From NCBI GenBank assembly GCA_038503035.1, contig JAVSML010019003.1, positions 85,245-149,244 of the forward strand: a stretch of 64,000 nt of DNA, in the 5' to 3' direction. The DNA comes from Crocodylus rhombifer. Lineage: Eukaryota; Chordata; Crocodylia; Crocodylidae. This document shows positions 56,577-64,000 of the stretch, one piece after another. The notes beneath the pieces were generated by a model. It made no database searches. It had not been told where the DNA came from and was given only the letters and a program-made list of their open reading frames with translations. The translations under genes were made by a program, and so were the position numbers. Within the stretch, counting starts at the first letter, position 1. Each line of letters opens with the position of its first letter.

Positions 56577-57649
56577 GTAAGTACTTAAGTTTTATGTAAG
56601 GCACATTGCTCCTTTTCATAAAGGCTCAAAAATGATTCAAATGTTTTAATGTATTTTGACTGATATTAATGTTTATTTGAGTATTTTTCTGTTTTTCTGT
56701 TATAGTAGGAAAGATGTTTTAAAAAAAATTACCCTAGTCCTCAAGTAGGAATAACTTGTTCAAAATTCAACAAATGTAGAAAATGAGATTGAGAAATTTC
56801 AAATTTTATACTTGTATTACCTGCTATTAGAAAGACTGCAGCATAGTTTGCCCCGGAGGGTATTTCTTGTACATTGAAGAATCTTTGGGAAGAGAAATTA
56901 ACAATTCCTGAAATATACTGCTTTAAAAGTAAACTTCCTCTGGATTTCCTCTGCTTCCTCTGGATTTGACCCTATCAGAGTAGAGAAGTAACTGCAAACT
57001 GCACGGTCTCTTATGAGAGTGCAGCTGCTCCTTTTGGGGCATGCATCCTGCTGTGTGAGCCAGTGTAAATTCAGGAGAGGCAGGAGCTTCCCACACCTTC
57101 CCTTCCAGGAGCAAATTGTCCATGCAGGGCTCCTGTGCATGAATAGATGAAGCAGGCACCACAGTAGTTGTGTTTAGTCTTTCTTTCGGACATGCAAAGT
57201 AAGTGAAAATAATAATGCATTGATCTTCCTAGGCATCCATTTGTTGCTGCCAGGAAGGTCTGAACATGTTTCTTGAATATGGATCTTGCAATAGTCATCA
57301 ATGTCTTATTCATCTCAAGGGCAAGCTACTGCAGTGCTACCCTTGAAGCATGGCTGGACAAACCAGCTAGGCTAGCTGTTCACATCTGAGTAGGGCAAGC
57401 TCTAATGAATAAACAATATTTACATTCAAGCCACCCTGTATTTGAGTGGGATAATCAAAAACATTCTGAGGCCAGGGAGAGTGATTGTCAAAAAATTCTC
57501 TATAAGGCCTCCCTTCTGAGCCTGGGTCTACTGTTGAGAAAAAAAATCCCTGCCCACTTTTTCCTGCTCTTCTCATACCCAGTTAGGCAGAGGAGACAGC
57601 TTAGAGAGTCCTTGCAACAGAGACAACAGACGTTGTCTCATGGGACGCT
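56577..57649. other. Intron sequence, no further exon seen
   Basis: First intron after the CSRNP3-like coding exon. AT-rich to 56880, then mixed sequence. The ORFs on the minus strand (56898-57313) have no domain. Confidence 0.6.
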
Positions 57650-58705
57650 TAATAGGGCTGTGAGAAGTTTCTCTGGTGTTTCATTTCGAAGCTGTTTCAA
57701 TGTGTTTTGAGCTCGAAACAGCAAAATCAAAACAAAACAAAAGGCTTCAAAACAGCTTTGAAACAAGGGCATTCAAAATGTTTCAAAGGTTTCAAAACAT
57801 TTCAAATTTTGAAGCCGGATTTACTTAATTTCAGCGCTGGCAACAGCAGCCTCCTCTCATCTGGAGTGCAGATTCAGGGGCCCGCACCTCTGGGAGGGCT
57901 GTGCTGGAGTCCCTCACGGGGGTGTGAGCCCCCAGATCTGTACACCAGATGAGAGGAGGCTGCCGCTGTCACCTGAGACCAGTGGCAGCAACAATTTTCC
58001 CTGGCAATGGGAGCAGGCTGCACCCAGCTCGAGTCCCAGGTGGCAGCCTGAGCCTCCTCTCATCCAGCATACAGATCTGGGGGCTCGCACCCCCAGGAGG
58101 AGTCAGCACAACCTGGCAGCCCTCCTGGGGGTGCAAACCCCTGGATCTGCACTCCGGATAAGAGGAGGCTGCTTCTCCCACCTGGGACTGTGCCCACCTG
58201 CCTGTCCCCAGTGGCAGCAGCAGCAGCCTGAGCCTCCTCTCATCCCGCATGCAGATCCAGGGGCTCACACCCACCAGGAGGAGTCTGGCACATCCCGGCA
58301 GCCCTCCCAGGGGTGCAAGCCCCCGGATCTGCATGTCAGATGAGAGCAGGCTGCTGCTGCCAGCAAGTGTCAAGAGTTTTGCTTTGAAGAGTGTGAGGTG
58401 CAGTTTCCCAGAAACTTCTGCATCTATCCCCTTAAAACTTGGTAGATTTCATGACCTCAGAAGTGGCTAGCATCCCTGCAATTTTCATCCAAATCATGCA
58501 TGAAATTACAAAGTTCTAGGCATTTTCATGATTCCCCATTATAGCTTATGTGAGAAACATTGAAACTTCTTGAAACAGTGAAATGGTTTCGACGAAACGA
58601 AACAGGACAGTGCTTTAAAATGAAATGATGAAACAAAACACTGTCCCTGTGAAATGGTAAAATGGACGTTGCAATGAAATCATGGTGTTTCGCACAGCCC
58701 TAATA
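57650..58705. mobile_element. TAGGGCTGTG-type hAT-like element with internal palindromic units
   Basis: The left end TAGGGCTGTGAGAAG and the reverse-complemented right end TTAGGGCTGTGCGAAAC match for about 15 nt, and both flank inner regions rich in GTTTC/GAAAC and TTTCATTTC. The interior has three GC-rich units (about 57851-57962, 58048-58170, 58230-58355). Each starts with CCTCCTCTCAT(C) and a CAGATC(C/T) block and ends with the inverse (ATCTG and GATGAGAGGAGGC), so each unit is itself palindromic. The ORFs across them are composition artefacts. Confidence 0.65.
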
Positions 58706-58739
58706 CTTAGTATGAATTAAATCTGTGGCATGTTGTATA

Positions 58740-61700
58740 GTATTAAAAGTTAGAAAGTGTTCTGAGCAAGTGCATAATAATCTTTCCTATGAACCCTAAT
58801 ATGTACAGCTTGGGCTGCGCTGCTAGAAGGCTGATGAACAGACATCCTGGACGTGATCTCTGGAGGTACTTTTTCCCAGTTTCCTGAGAACAGCTGAAAA
58901 CAGCTGAGCTTAGAGGAAAGTGCTGATTGGCCAACTGTCTCCCTGAGGACACAGATTCCAAACCCTTCTTGTCCTGGCACAGGGCCTCTTTGACTCACTG
59001 TTCCAGTTGGGATCAGTTCTCCAAGGGCTTCCTGGAGATGACAACTAGTGGAACTGAGCAAATCTTTAATCCATCAACACCCTGTGTTTGGTGGCATGAT
59101 CACCTGGTCCTGGTCAGGTGCTACTTTCAGGACTGTGATGCTGCCATGGGCATCATGCTCATCCACTTGCAGGAGGCACAGCACACTGCTACACAAGCAG
59201 CTGCAGCACTGCAGGCCCAGTATCAGATGCTGCTTTGTCACTAATGGGCACAACTGGTGAGCTTGGACTGGTGGAAGCAGCTTGTGCTTGGAACCTTGGA
59301 TGGCAAGTAGTAGCAGTAAAACTTTAGGATGTCCCATGTGCAGTGCCATGCTTCAGGAGCTGGAGTTTTGGTTCTTCAGTTGCTCTGTCTGTAGTCAAGG
59401 AAGGAGGCACCCAGTCTCAATGATAGCCCAAGCTTATGTGAGGCTGGTACCATTGCCTCTTGTTGGGTGAGGGAGAGTATGTGAACTCTGCAATGGCAGC
59501 CACACTATCCATCAAGGACTGTCACAACTCTGTGATGGACATGGACCAGAGAGATGCACGGGCTTGGAAGGTGAATTCCTAGACCCTCTCTGAGCCCTTC
59601 ACCACTCCCTGCAGAAGTTCAAGGAATTGGTAGTCCTGAGCCACAAAAGTCTCCTGAAAAGTTCTTAGTAGTCCCTCTGTTTAATACTGCTGGCAGTTGG
59701 AGGCAGCAAGCCAACTGTCAATAGTATCATCTTGGTGTGTGGAGGACTCCACATACTCCTCCAGCATCTGATCTCTCTGGTGTCATTGATGTTTTCAGTT
59801 ATAGGACATCCTGTGAGTGGTAATGCCCCTTTGTGTCCTTGGAATAGCTTCCATGCTGGAACCTCTTGTGCATTCCCAGGCCACAGAAAACTCTGAGAAA
59901 TGAATCAAGTCAAAATGACCTTGAGTGTGTTTCCATAGATAACTGATAATTTGTGCCAATTTTTGAATTCCTACACATACTATGACAGGTGCACAGACAG
60001 CAGTGCACTGACAGCTGAGAAGACCTTTAAACAGTTACCAGCTTCTAAAATATTCTGAGGAAGAGCTGGCACACCTTGCTTTCCCTGCTCATTTCCATAG
60101 GCAAGCACGATGAGAGCAGAACCACATGATGGTAAGCACACTTTCAGCTATCCACTTTCTCCCCTACCCTTGCCTCCCTGGATGTTCCCAGAGATGGATG
60201 GAGATTGGCCATTATGAAGGTACACTGCCCATGCTAACTTGTCTATCCCTGTCTCAGGACACACTTCTCTGGCTGATATCTCCCTGGCAAGAGTATCCCA
60301 GGTGATGATCCTGCAAGATACGTCCTGCTGTTTCTTCAAGCTCTCAAGCCAGCACTTGTCCTAGAGAAATGGAAGGGAACAGCTTATTGTGATGGCTCTC
60401 TGGGAAAGGTGGTGATTCTATGAGACTTTGAAAACCTTCCTACACCTGTGTTACAGCTTCATGGCTCTGCCAGACCTCTTACTTAGTGAAAGTAGCAATC
60501 AATCTTGTCATGAACTAGGATTACCCTGTCCTCCACCCCTAACTTTCTACTGAAGAGTGATGCCCCGTTCTGTGCTCTGCCCAGATGCTCCTGTGACCCT
60601 GAGCTATGAAAGGGTCTGGAATCCCAAAAGATGACAGCATTCACTGCCATCTGAAACAGCTGTGCATGGTGTCCTTGGGGTGATGAAAGCAACTACCTTG
60701 CCAGGACCTGAATAATGACAGCATTCCCTGTCACTGGGACTTGTCTGAGCTTGGCCCCCACAGGGAAGCATATGGGACTGCCACTAGCCATACCAACAAT
60801 GCCTCTCAGGGTGACATTTTGGGGTGTCATGGGGCTACTGTCTATTCTACACCTCCCATCCTTTTCGGGCTTTCTCCCCTCAGTCACCTTTCTGCTCACG
60901 CTCAGATACACCCACATAAAAGCCTTTGATTGTGTGTTTCTGTGTGTTGGTTCCCCAAAAAGCTGCCTCAGGGGTTAGGCAACAGTTGTGTGGGTCAGAG
61001 CTGCACCAAGTTTGCCCCTAGATGAGACTGGAGCATGGAATTCAACTGGGGATAACTGATATCTGTAGACAAGGGGGGGCAGGCAGGCCACTGAAGTGCC
61101 CCAGTTTGTGCAGGATGTCTGGGCAGTGTGAGAAGATGAGTTGTGAGCTGCCATTGCTAGGCAGGACAGTATGGGGGTGGGGCAGGTGGATCAGGTTTCC
61201 ACTCACAGCTTTGCACACATGAATGAGCTTTTAACTAGGTTTAATTCTAACTGAGTGCCTTAACTAGCCCATGAAGCTTTAACTGGGCCATATGCCTATG
61301 CACAATTGCCATAGTCCAAGCATAGGTGTGCTGCCACTGCATTGTGCAGAACACAATGCCCTCTCCCTTTTGGTAAATTCCAGGGGTAGGGGGCAATCTG
61401 TACTGATTCATACCCCCACATCTAGGCACTTCCTCAAGCCATGCACCATCCCCAGAGCCCTGAGTCACTCCTAAGCCATGTGTCACCCCCAGAGCCCCAT
61501 CAGTTACCCTTCCCCCTGGATTTGGTGAAATTTTACAGTGGCTGGTGCTGTCATTTTTGTCCTTATCATCATCATGTTGCACTGAGCTTGTGGATGTAGC
61601 AGAGGGCAACAGTGTGTTCCTCCTTGAGGATCCTCAACAGCTCCTCAAAGAAGGAGACCATGGTTCTCACAGTACACAAGACATACTGTGACTTCATGCA

Positions 61701-62640
61701 CTTGTTTTTAGTGCTGATCTTCTGCCAGTCCCACTGGTGCCACAGTCTGGGCAATGATGCACTTGTAGACTGCCTGGTTTTGCTGGCTGCCCTTTGTGCC
61801 CTTGGCTGTGTTGATGATAGTTCTCTCTTTGCCCCATATCACAATGAAGTCGAGCACCTCAATAAGAATCCAGTTCACAGCTCTTCTGCAGGCACTAAGT
61901 AGTATACTCTCTTGTTCAACGTGGTTTACTAAGCCCAGACAGATGACTGCTGTTTGCATTGGAGCACAAGCAACAGGCCTCAGTGAAGCTTGAGGGTTTC
62001 AACGGGTCCTCAAGGTAGTGCCAGGTAGACTGAGGAGGGGTGGTCATACCCACCTGGGGTTGGTGAGTGTATTGCATGGAGCAGGTACAAACCCCATGAG
62101 GGCTAGTACCACCCTGCTCCCCTCCGGGCAGTAGAGTTTTGGAGGGTGGATAGACCTGCCCTTGGAGCTGAAGGATGGGGTCTGTGGGAATGCTGAAGGA
62201 CCTCACATTGCTCATGTTATCTTGTGGAGCAGGCTGAAAGTGCATCTCTGAATATGATCTGGAGATGCTCCTCACCTGAAATCCCCTAAGTTTGCTACAA
62301 TATGAATTCACTTAGTAGCATATGTTTTACTGTTTGAATATGCAGCCACTCACGTTTTAAGTGTATTTAGGACATACTAAGTGTCATGTGCAACATGACC
62401 CAAAGATTCTGAGGGCACCACTGAGCCTCATGCTCCGAACAGTGCTGAGCCCTCCACTTCACCTTATTGTCAAGCTCAGGCATGAGTGGAGCAGCAGTGA
62501 GTGGGTGGGTCTTTTTTGGACTGGTCCCAAGCTTGGTGAGAGGCTGTATAGACATGGGGTGACTTGGTTTGATTCTAATAAAAGTTATACCACTGACCTC
62601 AACTGAAGCAGAGACAGGTCAGTGCTGAGTGCTTTTGAAA
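58740..62640 (-). mobile_element. Degenerate ORF-bearing DNA transposon (Harbinger-like?), antisense
   Basis: A 3.9-kb stretch of more even, coding-like composition with many short frames. The clearest trace is on the minus strand at 61959-61708 and 61754-61572: VLDFIVIWGKERTI, then a Gln/Lys-rich segment and FFEELLRILKEE, a pattern like the trihelix Myb/SANT domain of PIF/Harbinger accessory proteins. Other frames (60339-60148, 60917-60693, 59061-58750) may belong to the same element, but I see no DDE catalytic motif. No terminal repeats were found. It could also be a degraded gene fragment. Confidence 0.3.
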
Positions 62641-64000
62641 ATTCAAATCTTTCTTCTTGCTCCTAGCTGAATTCAAGGGCTAGGAAGATGAATTATGAAT
62701 ACTAAAAAGGTTTGGGACCTAAGTACTTACGAGGCCACCTCGTAAGCTCATTCCCCACTGTGATTGCTTGTGAGACTTTTGCTATTGGCTCCCAAACTTG
62801 ACCTCTACCAGCCTGGTGACAGGGCCTTCACAGTCTGGAATTTGTTCTGCTTGGCAGTCTCCCAGAGCCTTTGTCTAGTGAACAGACATCAGACACAGAG
62901 AAAGATTCATATATTTTGTTTAGCTTTCATTTGCTTTTTGTTTTTGATTTGGTTTTATCTTTTGTTTGTTTCATTCATGACAAAGTGGCAGCCTGTTTGC
63001 TGATATTTCTCTAGGCCGTGGCAGTGATTCTTTAATGCTCTTCAGTGAGGATAATTTCTGTGTGAGGATTTGGGGGAAGGGGAAGAGATAAGTGCCTGAC
63101 AGCAAAAAGCACTATAAATCAGTGAAGTAAGTAAACCAGTTTAAGTGTTGTTGTTTTTATATTGCTTACCCTGAAAGCCATGTGAAGTGTGAAGCAGAAG
63201 AAAATAAAGTTTGAGCATAAAGCACCTGGTTTTCTGCCTACAGTTTGCGTAGCCATGTGTCCCTGGTCAAAGTGGTAATAACATAATTCACAATCAAAAT
63301 GGCAGCATTTTACATTCACTGCACAGTCAGTTCTACAGCTGTGAATAACTACTTGAGATACAAGGTAGTGCAGAATTAGGCCTGTGTTTGAGAGAATCGG
63401 TGCTTTACTTTTAAAAGTAAATGCAAATGCAAAACTTAAAAACTTGAACTTTTGACTAGTTCCCTCCTCTTCACAGTGTATGCCATTTTAGGGAAAGCTG
63501 AGATAATTCCTTTCTATAAAACTGTAATTAGTGGAACGTTATTGCCCAAATACTATTAGTTCCCTTGTTTCTACAGTGAAATTATTGTAGTCTGTCTGGT
63601 GAAAGCGCGTTAATTGGGACAATTACTGAAACAGGTTTCATTCATATTATACCAGAATATGTTTCTTTTCAGTCAGATACTAATTGGTTTAGCATTCTTG
63701 TTCTGAGCTCCCTTTAGTCAGTAAATTATTCTTTGTAGGTAGCAGTTCACCAGTGCAGAGCCTATGAATTAAAATGGATAAACAGGAAGAAGGCAGGACA
63801 GGGTCCATTTATAGCATTTGACAAAGTAGGCTGTTCTTATGAAAGTCATGCCTTTTTTCAGCCATTTAGTCTTTAAGGGTGAGTACAGATATTTGGGAGG
63901 TTAAATCAGGAAAAAAGTGGCCACCTGATCTAACATAGTTCCATTTGGGGAGCTTACATTTAGATCCCTACCTAGGCTGTCTAAGTCCCCCCTTCCCCCC
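62641..64000. other. Non-coding stretch, no gene seen
   Basis: AT-rich intron-like sequence to the window end. No repeat termini, CR1 tail or exon recognised. Confidence 0.55.

Noticed and set aside
57405..58470. Several 70-139-codon ORFs on both strands
   Set aside because: They lie over the palindromic GC-rich units of a transposon and have no domain.
1..64000. Search for tRNA genes, bacterial operons, riboswitches or phage features
   Set aside because: Nothing convincing was seen; splice sites, CR1 and hAT repeats show this is vertebrate nuclear DNA.

Overview
This window is nuclear DNA from a vertebrate, most likely a non-avian reptile such as a crocodilian or turtle. It is AT-rich and intron/intergenic-like, with very few coding exons. 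It carries many old CR1 retrotransposon fragments with the reptile/bird-type 3' end, several old non-autonomous hAT-like and pogo/Tigger-like DNA transposons, a 5S-rRNA-derived copy, and one large Polinton/Maverick element. The species call is inference from repeat content only.

The only host protein-coding exon I can defend is at 56406-56576 on the + strand. It has a clean splice acceptor, a start codon and a GTAAGT donor, and it encodes the first 49 residues of a CSRNP3-like protein (cysteine/serine-rich nuclear protein 3). The sequence before it would be upstream intron, 5'UTR or intergenic DNA, and the sequence after it would be intron.

The main feature is a complete but decayed Polinton at 34670-48572 (about 13.9 kb). 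It starts AG and ends CT, has terminal inverted repeats (TIRs) of about 794 and 840 bp, and is flanked by a degenerate 6-bp target duplication. The left half reads rightward: retroviral-type integrase, minor capsid/penton-like protein, a small basic protein, a major-capsid-like protein and an adenain-type protease. The right half reads leftward: a spliced two-exon accessory gene, a repeat-rich hydrophilic ORF, a protein-primed type-B DNA polymerase, a packaging ATPase and two small conserved Polinton genes. The two gene sets converge at about 39.4-39.5 kb, where both have AATAAA signals. Most genes are broken by frameshifts, stops or deletions, so the element is very unlikely to be active. A 121-codon ORF and the two-exon gene are still open.

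The most unusual observation is that each TIR carries the same protein-coding segment of about 83 codons. On the left it reads in frame into the integrase. On the right it is the start of exon 1 of the two-exon gene, which splices in phase 0 to an unrelated downstream exon. The TIRs also hold a short tandem array with TGACATCA motifs, which could be decayed CRE/ATF-type sites in a promoter shared by both arms.

The rest of the window is repeats and unique non-coding DNA: a palindrome-rich element with a 48-nt G run (1.9-2.9 kb), a pogo-like element with long inverted arms (5.5-6.4 kb), a 2.4-kb antisense CR1 with ORF2 remnants (15.8-18.2 kb), a 5S-derived segment (21.1 kb), an interval with few recognisable repeats (24-30 kb), palindromic elements (55.0 and 57.7-58.7 kb), and a degenerate ORF-bearing repeat (58.7-62.6 kb).
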